DNA of 64,000 bases from Rhynchopus euleeides. Lineage: Eukaryota > Euglenozoa > Diplonemea > Diplonemida > Diplonemidae. Position numbers and translations under genes: made by a program. The stretch covers positions 1,798,001 through 1,862,000 of the forward strand of contig OY723242.1 in NCBI GenBank assembly GCA_963210315.1, read 5' to 3'. Of this stretch, positions 8,250 through 18,309 are shown piece after piece. Each line of letters begins with the position of its first letter. Positions within the stretch are counted from its first letter, which is position 1. The notes below the pieces were generated by a model, which had not been told where the DNA came from, made no database searches, and saw only the letters and a program-made list of their open reading frames with translations.

Positions 8250-10943
8250 CCCGGGTATGCCCTCCAAGGGGTACCGGTGACCGACCCCAAAGCTAAGGCG
8301 GACCTCCTCTGCAGCCACTACGCCAAGATCAGCGAAGGAAGCGACCAACAGCCACAAGCAGCACACACCCCGCAGCATGCGAATGACCAGACACCCCCCG
8401 AGCTCTCAGCTGCCGAAGACGACTTCTCCAAAGAGGAGCTGAACGCGGCTCTATCCGAACTGCAGGAGCGGAAATCCCCAGGGCCTGACGACCTCAACAA
8501 CGAGCTGCTGATGCATCTGGGCCCCCAGGCACGGCAGGGACTCCTGCATGTGCTCAACCTGTCGTGGAACAGCGGCATCCTCCCCGACGCGTGGACACGA
8601 GCAGTCATCATCCCGATCCTGAAACCGGGGAAGCCAGCAACGGCAGCGTCCTCGTACCGACCAATCGCGCTCACCAGCACAGCGTGCAAGGTGCTAGAAA
8701 AAATGGTGAAGAGGCGCATGGAGCAGCTCATGCTCGACGACGCCTACCCACAGGTGGAGGGGCACTGCGCGAACCAGGCAGGGTTCCAGCGGCTGAGATC
8801 GACAACCGACCAACTAGCCTACATCACCCAAACAGCGACGGACGCCCTCTCCTCCGGAAAGGCAGCTGTCACCCTGTACTTCGACCTCGAGAAAGCCTTC
8901 GACAAGGTCAGCAAGCACGCAGTCATCAACAGTGTCAGACGGAAGGGCTTCCCCCCGAAATTCACCAGATGGCTACACAACTACCTCAGCAACCGCCGAG
9001 CCGCCGCACAGGTGCACGGGGTAAGAAGCGACTACTACGACTTCAACAACGGGGTCCCGCAGGGAACAGTGCTCTCGCCCCTGCTCTTCAACTGCGTGAT
9101 GGACGATGTATCTCGAGCCATCACCGCCTCCCCTAACATCCACCCAGCGGTGTTCGCAGATGACATCGCAGTACTCGTCGTCGGGGACAACTACACTGAA
9201 GCCCTAAGCACCGCACAGGGCGTCATATCCACACTCGCCGCCGAAATCCCACTCCACGGGCTGCAGCTCTCCCCCAGTAAGTGCTGCTACACGCTGATGG
9301 GAACGACGCCCGCAGCGTTGGGCGAGCACAGACGCATGGAGCTCCCAGACGGCACCCCCCTCCAGCACGAATCGACAGCGAAGTACCTCGGGGTCTACAT
9401 CGATGCCTGCCACACGATGACAGACCACGTCGACCACGTCGTGACCACCTGCATGCGACGCCTGAGCATTCTGCGTATGTTGGCAGGCACTGACTGGGGC
9501 TCAAGTGGAGACACGCTGCGCCAGGCCTACCTGACATATGTCTACCCCATCCTGATGTACGCCGCCAGCGTCTACACCCCTGGCCTGTCCACGAAGAACC
9601 TCAAACGCCTGCGAGATGTCCACCGCATGGCAGCCCTGATCATCACGGGCTGTATGAAGAACACCAGCACGGCAAAGCTCCTCTGGGAATCACACCTGCG
9701 AGACCTCGACCTCGACTTCAAGGTCGCGGTGTGCACAGACCACGAACGCTTCCGCCGCGTGCCCCACTCCCCAGGATACCGGGCGCAACTAAACACCGGG
9801 AACACGGGAGGCAGCTGGCTACATCAGGCACGGAGTCTGGTGAAATCCTCGAAGGTCGACGGGCGCACCCCCCTGCTGGCCCCCCTGCATGCAGCACACC
9901 CCATCCCCCCCTGGGAATGGAACCTGGTGCTGCCACGAGTACACATCCTGGCGACGCTGCCGGGGCTCACCGCCCCAAAGGCCGCCACCCCGAAAGACAC
10001 CCTCCGGGACCTGGCAGAGCAGACCATCCAGGCCCTCCCGACATGCGCCTGGCATGTGTACACCGACGGGTCAGTCTCCAACTCCACATCGCGGCAACAG
10101 CAGGGCGGCGCAGGAGCAGCGGTGTACAGCATGCCGGAGGGCCGCCTCAGGAAAAAGCTCGCCTGGCCGGCAGGACTCCGCTGCATCAGCTACCAGGCGG
10201 AGCTGGTGGCCATCAGAGAATCCCTCGCTCACCTATGCACCCTGGTATCCCCAGGCGAAACGATCGCCATCCTCACAGACTCGCAGAGCGCACTGAACGC
10301 GCTGCTGAGCGGCCCGCAGCGAGCGAGAGGATCCACCGAATGGGACATCTGGAGGTGGTTGAACGAGCTCGCCCAAACCCACGATGTCACCACCCACCTC
10401 CGCTACATCCCGTCACACGTTGGGGTAGCAGGGAACGAACTCGCTGACAAACAGGCGCAAATCGGTGCCTTCCGGCCGCAGATGGAACCGGTTAGCCTCG
10501 CGTCGGCTCGTGTCGTCCTCCGCCGACACATCTACAACGACGCAACGGTGCCCCGCACGGACAGCGTGTACGCGTACCGTTCGGGAATCGGGGAGACGCG
10601 ACTGCAACGCCCCGACCTCCGCATGGAGGGACTCACCCGCTTAGGGGAAACCACCATCCGCCGACTCCGGGCCGACCACCACCGCCTGGTCTACGACCAC
10701 GACATCCCGGGCACGGCACAACCACCTTGCCAACCCTGCCTGAAGCATGCGCCGGGCCACCCCCCGCCTGGGGTCTCACTGAAGCACCTCTTCTTCGGCT
10801 GCCCCGCGACAGCGTCGGCCCGACACCACCTCACAGCCACAAACGTGCACAACCTGCTGTTGCACAACTGCAAGGAGGCGCTGCGCTACCTGGCCGAGGC
10901 AGGGGTAACGGAGCACGGCGAGAAGGACTACCTGAACGCGTGA
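8250..10943 (+). CDS. Reverse transcriptase / RNase H polyprotein (5'-truncated)
   Basis: About 897 codons are open from the truncation to the stop at 10941-10943. The protein copies element RNA into DNA at the target site. Reverse transcriptase motifs appear in order: YRPIALTSTACKVLEK (about 8656), the catalytic TLYFDLEKAFDKV (about 8872), GVPQGTVLSPLLF (about 9051), FADDIAVL (about 9154) and AKYLGVYID (about 9379). An RNase H domain follows, with YTDGS (about 10058), QAELVAIRESL (about 10195), LTDSQSAL (about 10272) and SHVGVAGNELADKQA (about 10414). A CxxC...H...C zinc-like motif closes it (about 10733-10803). This order fits I/ingi-like clades. The catalytic residues are intact, but with no N-terminal endonuclease the copy is not autonomous. 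Upstream codons from 8019 are open only by chance across unrelated repeats. Confidence 0.92.
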   Translation, partial: PGYALQGVPVTDPKAKADLLCSHYAKISEGSDQQPQAAHTPQHANDQTPPELSAAEDDFSKEELNAALSELQERKSPGPDDLNNELLMHLGPQARQGLLHVLNLSWNSGILPDAWTRAVIIPILKPGKPATAASSYRPIALTSTACKVLEKMVKRRMEQLMLDDAYPQVEGHCANQAGFQRLRSTTDQLAYITQTATDALSSGKAAVTLYFDLEKAFDKVSKHAVINSVRRKGFPPKFTRWLHNYLSNRRAAAQVHGVRSDYYDFNNGVPQGTVLSPLLFNCVMDDVSRAITASPNIHPAVFADDIAVLVVGDNYTEALSTAQGVISTLAAEIPLHGLQLSPSKCCYTLMGTTPAALGEHRRMELPDGTPLQHESTAKYLGVYIDACHTMTDHVDHVVTTCMRRLSILRMLAGTDWGSSGDTLRQAYLTYVYPILMYAASVYTPGLSTKNLKRLRDVHRMAALIITGCMKNTSTAKLLWESHLRDLDLDFKVAVCTDHERFRRVPHSPGYRAQLNTGNTGGSWLHQARSLVKSSKVDGRTPLLAPLHAAHPIPPWEWNLVLPRVHILATLPGLTAPKAATPKDTLRDLAEQTIQALPTCAWHVYTDGSVSNSTSRQQQGGAGAAVYSMPEGRLRKKLAWPAGLRCISYQAELVAIRESLAHLCTLVSPGETIAILTDSQSALNALLSGPQRARGSTEWDIWRWLNELAQTHDVTTHLRYIPSHVGVAGNELADKQAQIGAFRPQMEPVSLASARVVLRRHIYNDATVPRTDSVYAYRSGIGETRLQRPDLRMEGLTRLGETTIRRLRADHHRLVYDHDIPGTAQPPCQPCLKHAPGHPPPGVSLKHLFFGCPATASARHHLTATNVHNLLLHNCKEALRYLAEAGVTEHGEKDYLNA

Positions 10944-11302
10944 ACCAAATAACATCATCAGAGAACAAGGGCTTCGGCCCGACCTCCCAGCACCCCCCCC
11001 CCCCCATCCCAGCCCCACGTCACTTTCCACAGGCCGCCAGGCGCGTCAGCGTCGGCGACCGCCCCCCCCCAGTCTGAGAGGCATCAGCCGAATCTCGGTG
11101 GAGGCGGGCACAAAACAAAAGGGAGAGTCGTCACTGTGCATATCAGCACGGTCCCGCCCTCTGTGCCAGACCAACACACCACCAAAGGAAAAGAGGAAGA
11201 GGCGACGTAAGGCAATGCCTCCGTGCGGCCAGGAGAACACGAAATAGCGACCCCCTCAACGGGGAATGCTACGAGCACGGCCAAAAATCGTTCAAATCGT
11301 TC
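10944..11302 (+). other. 3' untranslated region of the retrotransposon
   Basis: It matches, inverted, about 11837-12200 of the second copy, including a C-rich run (about 10992) and CACGGCCAAAAATCGTTCAA at the very end. The shared end defines the element's 3' boundary. Confidence 0.8.
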
Positions 11303-11307
11303 AAGAA

Positions 11308-11548
11308 AACAGAAAATTGACGAGCCCACCTGATTTTGCCCGAAACCAATCTCCGAAAATCTCCAGTTTACCACCACCAAACGCCACCAAACGCCACCAA
11401 ACTCCGCCAAACTCCACCAAACTCGGGTCAAAATCAGCTACAAAATGGAGGTCACTACCGTTTCTACCGGGACCAGTAAGGGGAAGATGGGCCTGTGGGG
11501 TTGATGCGGTACTGGTTTTCGTCTTGGGAAGGGTCCCGTTGGGAAGAA
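11308..11548. other. Spacer with short CCACCAAA tandem repeats
   Basis: It begins with the continuation of repeat J (AACAGAAAATT). About 11373-11425 holds five or so copies of an 11-base ACGCCACCAAA/ACTCCACCAAA unit. No gene was seen. Confidence 0.5.
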
Positions 11549-11550
11549 TA

Positions 11551-12678
11551 CCGTATACGTAAATATTATGGAACGTAAATATTATGGAACGGGCCCATTT
11601 TTGGCCGGTCCGTTCCATAATATTTACGTTCCAAAATATTTACAGGGCCAGTTGGGGACTCGGTGGTGAGGACGGCTTGCGTCAGGAATCGCGCGAAAAG
11701 TGCACGAGTAGGTCCCGTCAGGGACTCTGCATGCCGTCCGATCACCTGGTCCAAGTCCCCGAGTCGCAGAAAGCCCTGTAAATATTATGGAACGAAAAAA
11801 ATCTGGAACGCCAACCCACCAGCGTTCCAAAATATTGAACGATTTTGAACGATTTTTGGCCGTGCTCGTCGCGTCCCCCGGTGAGGGGGGACGCTGTTTC
11901 GTGTTCTCCTTGCCGCACGGAGGCATTGCCTTACGTCGCCTCTTCCTCTTTTCCTTTATGGGCGGGTTAGTCTGGCTCAGAGGGCGGGACCGTGCTGATA
12001 TGCACAGTGACGACTCTCCCTTTTTTTGTTGTGCCCGCCTCCTGCCGAGTCGTGGCTGCTGCCTCTCAGACTGGGGGCGGGCGGTCGCCGACGCTGACGC
12101 GCCTGGCGGCCCGTGGAAAGTGACGTGGGTCTGGGGGTGGGGGGGGGGGGGGGGTGCTGGGGTGTCAGGCCGAAGCCCTTGACCGCTGTTGATTTTTGCA
12201 GGTTTCACGAGATCAGGTAGTCCTTCTCGCTGTGCTCCGTCACCCCTGCCTCAGCCAGGTAGCGTAGGGCCCCCTTGCAGTTGTGCAGCAGCAGGTTGTG
12301 CACGCTTGTGGCTGTGAGGTGGTGTCGGGCTGACGCTGTCGCGGGACAGCCGAAGAATAGGTGCTTCAGCGAGACCCCAGGCGGGGGGCTGTCCGGCGCA
12401 AGCTTCAGGCAGGGTTTGCACGGTGGTTGTGCGCTGCCCGGGACGTCGTGGTCGTACACCAGGCGGTGGTGGTCGGCCCGGAGGCGGCGGATGGTGGTTT
12501 CCCCTAAGCGGGTAAGGCCCTCCATGCGGAGGTCAGGGCGCTGCAGTCGCGTCTCCCCGATTCCTGACCGATACGCGTACACGCTGTCTGTGCGGGGCAA
12601 CGTGGTCCCGCTGTATATTTACGTTCCATAATATTTACGTTCCATAATATTTACGTTCCATAATATTTACGTATACGG
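11551..12678. mobile_element. TIR element family B, copy 1 (interrupted by a retrotransposon)
   Basis: The ends are CCGTATACGTAAATATTATG and its complement, with TA on each side (11549-11550 and 12679-12680). The ATTTACGTTCCATAAT-type terminal word is repeated two or three times at each end. The internal segment (about 11640-11830) matches 19315-19510 closely. The retrotransposon at 11837-12614 lies inside it. No transposase was seen, so it is non-autonomous. Confidence 0.8.
11837..12614 (-). mobile_element. Second retrotransposon copy, strongly 5'-truncated, inverted
   Basis: A 5-base duplication ATATT flanks it (11832-11836 and 12615-12619). The uninterrupted site is visible in element B copy 2 near 19505. 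It contains the last 131 codons of the RT/RNase H frame (12205-12600, minus strand), including the CxxC...H...C zinc-like motif, and the same 3' end with ATCGTTC repeats. It differs from the larger copy by scattered substitutions, so the two are separate insertions. Confidence 0.9.
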
Positions 12679-12680
12679 TA

Positions 12681-12965
12681 TCCGATTTGCTTGACCGCAC
12701 GACGCCGTTGGGTGAAGGAGAAGTCGTACGGTACACTTCCTGTTCCTGGACAGACCGGTTCGATCTGTACTACAGGCCAACTGCCCCCCTAAAACAGGGA
12801 GGAAGATAGCACTTGCACACCCGGACATTACTTGCACTGCATTCCTCCCCGGTTCCAGGCACCTTATTGCACTGCGTGCAAGTCAGGGACCTGGAGTGCA
12901 AGTACATAGTGGCCTAGCCCGCTAGCGGGAGCCTGGGTACGGGAGTCTGAGACGCGAATGTGTGT
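12681..12965. other. Spacer with TTGCACTGC repeats
   Basis: Several short repeats of CTTGCACT/TTGCACTGC occur between 12812 and 12905. No gene was recognised. Confidence 0.4.
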
Positions 12966-12971
12966 CCTAGT

Positions 12972-13586
12972 CACACAGGCAATGCGAATCGCATTCTCGC
13001 ATGCGAGAATGCGGTAGACAGGTAGTTGGTCAATGAAACCGTCTCCTCTTCACTATATTCGACTCGCACCCAGCATCACACATTCAATTCTCCAAGTAGT
13101 CTGCCTGAAGGCAGCTGGAGGCAGTCTGGGTGGTGTAGCCGTCACGCGACGTGTTCAAGTCTGTCCACATATTGACACGGAGGTGGTTCTCACAAGGGTA
13201 TTTTGAGGGTTTCTCCCCTCGACGGGGGGCCAGGGGTGCAGTTTTTACTGTTTTCCACGAGGATGTTGTCGGGAGGAGTTCAAGGCCTACCTGGTCCTGA
13301 GTGCGGCACACCTTGTTGCCGACACCCCCTTGGCCTTCTGGAAGAAAGCCACAAGAAAGGCAGCCCTCCTCCCCGCCTTTGGCCGTACGTGGTGGAGTGT
13401 CTGCAGGCCTGGCTGAGTATGACGAATGTGGACTGCATCTTCAGCATCGCCACCGCGGAGAAGAAAGACGAGCACGCGTATCGCCAGGTGAGTACACCGT
13501 CAAGTTGTGCCTGAGGCGGGCAGGTGGTGTGCTGGGGTTTACGGGTGGTGGGTACCCCCGAGAATGCGACTCGCATTGCCTGTGTG
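12972..13586. mobile_element. TIR element with 6-base target duplication
   Basis: CCTAGT occurs directly outside both ends (12966-12971 and 13587-13592). The terminal arms begin CACACAGGCAATGCGA and match over about 27 bases with one difference. The inside has a coding-like remnant with weak resemblance to a transposase C-terminus (next entry). The combination of ends and duplication length does not point clearly to one superfamily. Confidence 0.85.
13255..13497 (+). pseudogene. Transposase-like remnant, possibly hAT C-terminal region
   Basis: Reading one frame, then the next after a frameshift near 13390, gives FKAYLVLSAAHLVADTPL and AFWKKATRKAALLPAFG, followed by ECLQAWLSMTNVDCIFS and IATAEKKDEHAYRQ. 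The exon then meets a good donor (CAG|GTGAGT at about 13494). Tryptophan, leucine and FS positions recall the C-terminal dimerisation region of hAT transposases, but similarity is weak and most hAT elements make 8-base duplications. It is at most a fragment. Confidence 0.3.
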
Positions 13587-13599
13587 CCTAGTGGGAGTC

Positions 13600-14270
13600 G
13601 CGAGATGGCCGCCCGTAGTCCGGCTCAAATTTCAGCGGCCGGACAGGATTTCCAGCCATTTTGGGTGAGGCCATCCCTTCCCAAAGTCGCATGAAGCTGA
13701 ATGGCTGAAGTACCTCGCGGTGCAGCAACAGTTCGTTGGTGGCGGTGAGGGGGTTCCGGCTTGGGCCGTGGCGAAAGAGATGCTTCAGGGAGACCCTCGA
13801 TGGGGCGTGGCCCGGTGCTGCAGGCAGGGTACACATACTGGTCTGTGTCCGGCTGCTGTAGTCATCGACAAGGCTGTGTGGTCTGTCCGAAGGAGGTGGA
13901 TGGTGGTCTCCCTCAGGTGGATCCTCTGTGGATATGGCCTTCGCGTCTCTCCGATCCTGCATGGGCTCAGGTCTCCAGATGTTCATCACCCCTTGCCTTG
14001 CTGTAGGTCGGTGGGATGGCGCCCGAGCTCGCCTTGTAGCTGGCGCAGCGGAGTCGTGCAGGTCAGGCAGGCCCCTTGAGGCCTCCGAGGTGATGTGCGC
14101 GCCCCGTCCCGTGGTTCCTTGTAGAGTCGCAGACAGGTCCGTGCGCACGGTGGGAGCGTTCGTATCGTCGGCGGTAAAGCCCCCACCGTAGGTGGCAGGC
14201 GTGCCAGGGGGAGCCTTCTGGCCCTCAGGGCATGCCACCATGCCACCCCGCATCCCACCCCACCCCAATG
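13600..14270 (-). pseudogene. Old decayed retrotransposon C-terminal fragment
   Basis: The minus-strand translation contains GVSLKHLF-like and LTATNELLLH segments (RVSLKHLFRHGPSR, NPLTATNELLLH). These line up with SLKHLFFGCPATASARHHLT and the following residues of the intact copy at 10770-10860. Upstream, PEGDHHPPPSDRPHSLVDD echoes the region before the zinc-like motif in another frame. Frames are broken in several places. It is a much older insertion than the two at 8-12.6 kb. Confidence 0.6.
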
Positions 14271-14487
14271 ATTATGTTCTTCTTTCGGGGAGATGTCCTC
14301 GCAGTGGCTGTTTGGCCTGACGCGAATCCCCGACACCGGAGACGAGCAACAACGCCCTCCAAGGCATGACGAGGCACACAGGCCTCACCCGGGGCACGGC
14401 CCACCAGGCCTAGCCAGCCGACACCAGGCAGCGAAACGGTGTACACAAAGAGCGTGTCTGCGTTCCAACAAAACAACTTTCGGCAGT
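14271..14487. other. Spacer, no gene recognised
   Basis: Ordinary GC-rich sequence containing the target site of the next element. The stretch about 14472-14492 (AAACAACTTTCGGCAGTAAT) resembles 15860-15885, which suggests an older duplicated host sequence. Confidence 0.4.
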
Positions 14488-14492
14488 AATTG

Positions 14493-15636
14493 TGGTGTTG
14501 CTGAAAGTGCTTCGCATGATGTGCGCACGAACTACGCACAAGTACGCACGAACTACGCAATATGGCCTCGTAATGTCACTTTTTTATTTTGTACTGGGGC
14601 GGGACCAGTAATTAGCTCAAGAAGGCTGAAAAAATGCCGAAAATTTTCGAATCCCAGTCAGGGACCACTCTGAATCACCTGTATCGTGCAAAGAAACGGG
14701 TTTGTTTGCCGGAAAATCACAATGTGCCCTCCACAGGCCCCCCTACCCCCCGAGTACTCGGGGGGGTAGGGGGGTATGAGGGGGGGGTGGTTTCACCCAA
14801 TTGGTGTTCCCAGTAAGAGGTGTAAATGGACACCCCATGGCCAAAACGACCCCACTGCGATCCGCACAGATCCCAAACGTTCCAAATAACGGGTTTTTGG
14901 AACACCCAAGGAGGGGGTCCCGCTGGGTGGGCTGGTGTGGTTGCCTCTCAGTCACATCCTATATGACCAGCCCCTGGGCCAGACCCACGTTTCACGGACG
15001 AAGCTTGACAGCTCGACCACAGAAATGACCCCACTACGATCCGCACAGATTCCAAATAGTCAAAGGAACAGGGTTTTGCAACACCCGAGTAGGGGGCTCC
15101 TTTAGGGGGCGTTTTGGTACAATCTCGGCTCTGTAGTGATAAGGGGTTTCGCAGGCAGTGTCCTTAGCCTTCAGCCACTGTCAAGTAAGCCCATTCTATG
15201 GCTTGTCTTGAGGGTGCGTTGTCATCTGTTGGTCCCAGGTACAGACAAGCAAACGCCGCAGCTGGGCGAGGGCTGACTGATGTGTCTTCCGACGTTCGAG
15301 ACTTCGGACAACCTAGTTTGGTGAGTCTCGAGCCAGGCTCCTAGGGCCTCCAGAGACAGGTCCTTCCGCAGCAGTCAGAAGGATGACTTCCTGCAAACCA
15401 GAGGGCCTGGGTGGATATTTGGGCCACATGGAGGCCCCCTACATCAGGAAATGGGCACCACAAGGTCTGGGACGAGGCCGGTGGTAGTGTTGGTGCAGTC
15501 TGGGCTCTGTATTGGAGGTAGCGTGTTTCCCACAGGAGAGAATAAAAAAAGTGGCATTATTGCTTATGCACAATGTACGCACAAACTACGCAAAACTACG
15601 CACGAACTACGCAATTTGGGCCTTTCAGCAACACCA
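14493..15636. mobile_element. TIR element family F, copy 1
   Basis: The ends TGGTGTTGCTGAAAG and CTTTCAGCAACACCA are flanked by a 5-base duplication AATTG (14488-14492 and 15637-15641). Subterminal ACTACGCACGAACTACGCA repeats occur at both ends, possibly transposase-binding sites. The inside contains a family I segment and a CCCCCCGAGTACTCGGGGGG palindrome (about 14754-14774). No long gene, so non-autonomous. An inverted relative is at 20486-21719. Confidence 0.9.
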
Positions 15637-15641
15637 AATTG

Positions 15642-15965
15642 GTTTGTTGTCTCGTTTTGCTGTCACTTTACGATCCAGCGGGGGCACAGATACTTTTTTG
15701 AACTGGAGCCCCTCCCCACCGAATCGACCTCTCTCACTTTCGCCGCGCGAGAAGTCGAACTGTTGTTTATTCGTTCGGCGTCGCGACCTCGGGTAGCGTT
15801 TCTGCGCGCTTTGCTGTGAATGGGATCGCAAGATCCCATTCACAGCATTTCTGTGTCACAACGAAACAACCTCCGGCAATTGTTTGCTTATTGTCGTTGT
15901 CTCGTTTAGGTGTATCACCACGATCACCACTTTCTGAAACCCCCAAATGCGTGAACCCCTCATTT
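15642..15965. other. Spacer containing a perfect hairpin at 15813-15846
   Basis: The hairpin has 15-base perfect arms (GCTGTGAATGGGATC) around the four-base loop GCAA. No gene recognised. Confidence 0.6.
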
Positions 15966-16115
15966 CGGTGCCTCTTTTGTTATTTTGGAGTTGTGCTAAC
16001 AACGCATGAAGCTTTGCTATGCAGGACACACCACACCCAGCAGCAGGCGTGTGGGGTGTTCTCGATCGACGAATGCCCGCTTGGTCTTCGCTCTCCTTAC
16101 TGATTTGCAGACGCG
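15966..16115 (+). repeat. Dispersed repeat G, copy 1
   Basis: Shared with 38098-38222: TTTGGAGTTGTGC, AACTTTGCTATGCAG-like text, GGACACACCACACCC, AGCAGGCGTGTGGGGTGTTC and CTGATTTGCAGAC. The two copies differ by small insertions. Confidence 0.75.
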
Positions 16116-16526
16116 AGTTTGCCGAATTTCCCTTTTTTTTGTCATGGCTCCCTCTGTGCCTCCGGACACCCACCCCTTTCCTCATCCGGCGCTCGGCAGT
16201 GAAGGTTGGGGCTGATCACAGCTCCGATCAACAGAAAAACAAGCAGATGATCTGATCATCTTCGTCCCCCCCTGCTCACAAAGAGGCCACACAGGACCTG
16301 CTCGAGGGTGTCAGGAGGCTTGCTTTTTTCCTGAACTCCCCCCCCTTTGCTACTACCCCAACAGCCTCTTGGCATTCGCATCACCCCGCGACCGTGCCAC
16401 GTCACGGTAGCCAGCTCCCGCCACCGCAACCCGGCGATCCGGCTGACAATAAGCCAAGTCTGACTCGCCCGGAAGGTTAGGAACAGGCCTGCACACCCCC
16501 CCCCCCCCCCTTTTCTTCCACCCCCA
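16116..16526. other. Spacer upstream of the armadillo-like gene
   Basis: C-rich runs at about 16336 and 16496. No gene recognised. Promoter elements cannot be assigned. Confidence 0.4.
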
Positions 16527-16635
16527 GGGGGTCTTCGCTACGGGGTGGTCGTCAGTGCGTTTTTGGTGCATTTCCTGTTGAATTAGCTGAAAACTGACGG
16601 AGATTGACGAAGGATAGCGACCAGCGAAGACCCCC
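16527..16635. mobile_element. G5-type miniature TIR element, copy 1
   Basis: It begins GGGGGTCTTCGCTACGGGGT and ends AGCGAAGACCCCC. At 109 bases it is near-identical to the copy at 34002-34109. Flanking bases are C-rich, so the 3-base duplication seen at the other copies is not evident here. It lies about 50 bases before the start codon of the next gene. Confidence 0.8.
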
Positions 16636-16687
16636 CCCCTTTTCTTTCACTCCAGACAATCAAAAATATCCCCCCAGCAGCAAAAGG

Positions 16688-17311
16688 ATGCAGCAGTGCG
16701 CACGGTCCATCCTAGAGGACGACTTGGTTGTGGCTGCGGCGGCAGCACAGCGCCTGCTGCTGCAGTGCAACGCTGGGAGGTGGAAGGAGGTGGTCCGTGG
16801 GCTGGACACGCAGGTGCTCTGCAGGCTGGTCGACCTTTCCGTGGAGGGCGACGAGGCGTGCTTTGTATTCGTCGCGCTGCTTGCTTACGCGGCATGCGAT
16901 GACTACATCCGCGAGTGCCTGCTGGATGCCGACCTGGGTGTGCGGTGTGTTGACATCTGCTCTGGCCTGCTGCGCACACACGACCACATCATCATTCACG
17001 AGACCCTGAAGCTCCTTGCCGCGCTGTCTGTCCGTGCCTGCAATCGGCACCGCGTATCACGCCTTCTGTCCGCCCACCCCAAGGTCGTGGTGTGCCTTGT
17101 CCAGCAGTGCGAAGGAGACGACGAGCTTCCCGACCTTCCGCGTGCCCTCGAAGTGCTGGCCGTCTACGTCTCCACTCGCGAAGGATGTCTCGCAGCACAG
17201 CCTGCCGCCCCCCGTGTCCTGGACATGCTTGCGACGCTGCCGCGCCGGCAGGACCTCCAGAGGGTGGCGAAGCGAATCCGTGGGGAGCTCAAGATGTCTG
17301 CGTACTACTGA
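16688..17311 (+). CDS. Small armadillo/HEAT-like helical-repeat protein
   Basis: 207 codons from the ATG at 16688 to the TGA at 17309. I chose this ATG because upstream in-frame codons run through a miniature transposon and a C-rich acceptor-like tract (CCCCCCAG at about 16676). The protein is leucine/valine/alanine-rich and built of paired helices, for example VVAAAAAQRLLLQCNAG, VLCRLVDLSVEGDEACF, IIHETLKLLAALSVRAC and RALEVLAVYVSTREGCL, in the pattern of armadillo or HEAT repeats, which usually mediate protein-protein contacts. No signal peptide or membrane span. It ends with a basic tail (VAKRIRGELKMSAYY). It may be a whole small gene or the last exon of a larger one. Third positions are GC-rich like the receptor gene, which favours real coding. 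Confidence 0.65.
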   Translation: MQQCARSILEDDLVVAAAAAQRLLLQCNAGRWKEVVRGLDTQVLCRLVDLSVEGDEACFVFVALLAYAACDDYIRECLLDADLGVRCVDICSGLLRTHDHIIIHETLKLLAALSVRACNRHRVSRLLSAHPKVVVCLVQQCEGDDELPDLPRALEVLAVYVSTREGCLAAQPAAPRVLDMLATLPRRQDLQRVAKRIRGELKMSAYY

Positions 17312-17637
17312 GGGAACGGCTGTCCTGTGTGTGTGTCACAGCACGAAATTCCGCAGCTTTCCGCGCCTGGCCCCTCCCGCCACCCCAGAGGTTGGGAGCT
17401 TGCCCCAGGTGCCGCATAGTTGCAGACGCCTCAGAAAGCAGGAATCCTTCGCCGCTGTTCAGCGTCTCTGTGGGGAGGGCGGAGGCGGGTCGCTTTACCA
17501 AGTAAACTTGTTTAAGCAGCTCTGCTGCGTCTCGGGAGGTCTAGGGTGTAGGTAGTCCTTGAGATTGATGACTAGTATGGGGCATATGCCCGTCTGACCT
17601 CTTGCCTCCGGGTAATGATGGAAGGGGAAGTGCACCA
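17312..17637. other. Downstream flank, no gene recognised
   Basis: A TGTGTGTG run at 17325 and ordinary sequence up to the duplicated block. Probably 3' flank of the armadillo-like gene. Confidence 0.4.
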
Positions 17638-18226
17638 GCCGCCACTCAGCGCCCTTCATCAGGCCACTGAGTCGCTTCCTCGGCTGAGCGCTCTCTCCCC
17701 CGTACGTTTCGCCTTGCTGGCCAACTGGAGACTTCTGCAGGATGACACCCCGCCCCACCTCCTCTTGCCTCGATTTGTGTGTTGGTGTGTTTGCTGTTGT
17801 GTTGCTGTTGTTCACCACACCTATCGCCCTAGGACCTCCCTCCATCACTCGGAACAATCCACTGTACCTCCAGCGACCCGTTAAGTTGGATACGCGCTAG
17901 CGGGAGGGTTTATTGCGTGTGTGCTCCGTTGCGTGCGACCCTGCAGTCAGTGTGACTGCCGAAATCTTGCCATGTGTTGATTTGCAGAGGTTGCAATACG
18001 AACACAGCACCAACCTCCTCGTGCCCGCAGGAAAAGACTTACCACCGCCTCTCCGACAGCAGCACGTCCACTTTGCTTTGCGTTCGACACCACACCGCAC
18101 AGGTCACACACACACCTGACTCCCACTCAACATGCCAAAGGCTCAGGTGTCGTCGAAGTATGTGCTCCTGATTGCGGGCCTTGTGTCGACGGTCGCGTCC
18201 CTCGCGGGCGGGCTGGTGATGTATTA
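17638..18226 (+). repeat. Truncated duplicate of the receptor gene's 5' region
   Basis: It is nearly identical to 26917-27631 but lacks a segment of about 123 bases present there (after AACAATCCAC). The match ends abruptly at GTGATGTATTA. A handful of substitutions suggest a fairly recent duplication. It carries the presumed promoter, 5' leader and first codons of the receptor gene. Confidence 0.95.
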
Positions 18227-18227
18227 G
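18132..18227 (+). pseudogene. Truncated copy of receptor gene start (31 codons)
   Basis: The ATG at 18132 opens the same first 31 residues as the receptor at 27537 (starts MPKAQVSSKYVLLIAGL, a hydrophobic membrane-anchor segment). It meets TAG where the duplication breaks off. Such a product would be a lone hydrophobic helix. It is most likely non-functional, though its copied upstream region could still be transcribed. Confidence 0.85.
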
Positions 18228-18309
18228 TGGACATGTATGGCTTTTAGTGAGCGTGTCAGGGATGTTGGCCGACTCTGGGGAGGGTTTCACTTGATATCCT
18301 TGTTGGATA

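Larger units (their letters stand above)
8250..11302 (+). mobile_element. Non-LTR retrotransposon, 5'-truncated
   Basis: A 5-base duplication AAGAA flanks it (8245-8249 and 11303-11307). The empty site is seen in the uninterrupted J repeats. It is cut at the 5' end, so the endonuclease region is missing. The 3' end is not poly(A) but a short run of ATCGTTCAA-type repeats. A second copy with the same 3' end lies inverted at 11837-12614. Confidence 0.9.

Noticed and set aside
8019-10943. Retroviral or LTR-retrotransposon origin of the RT
   Set aside because: There are no LTRs, protease or integrase. Motif order, a C-terminal RNase H and short target duplications fit a non-LTR element.
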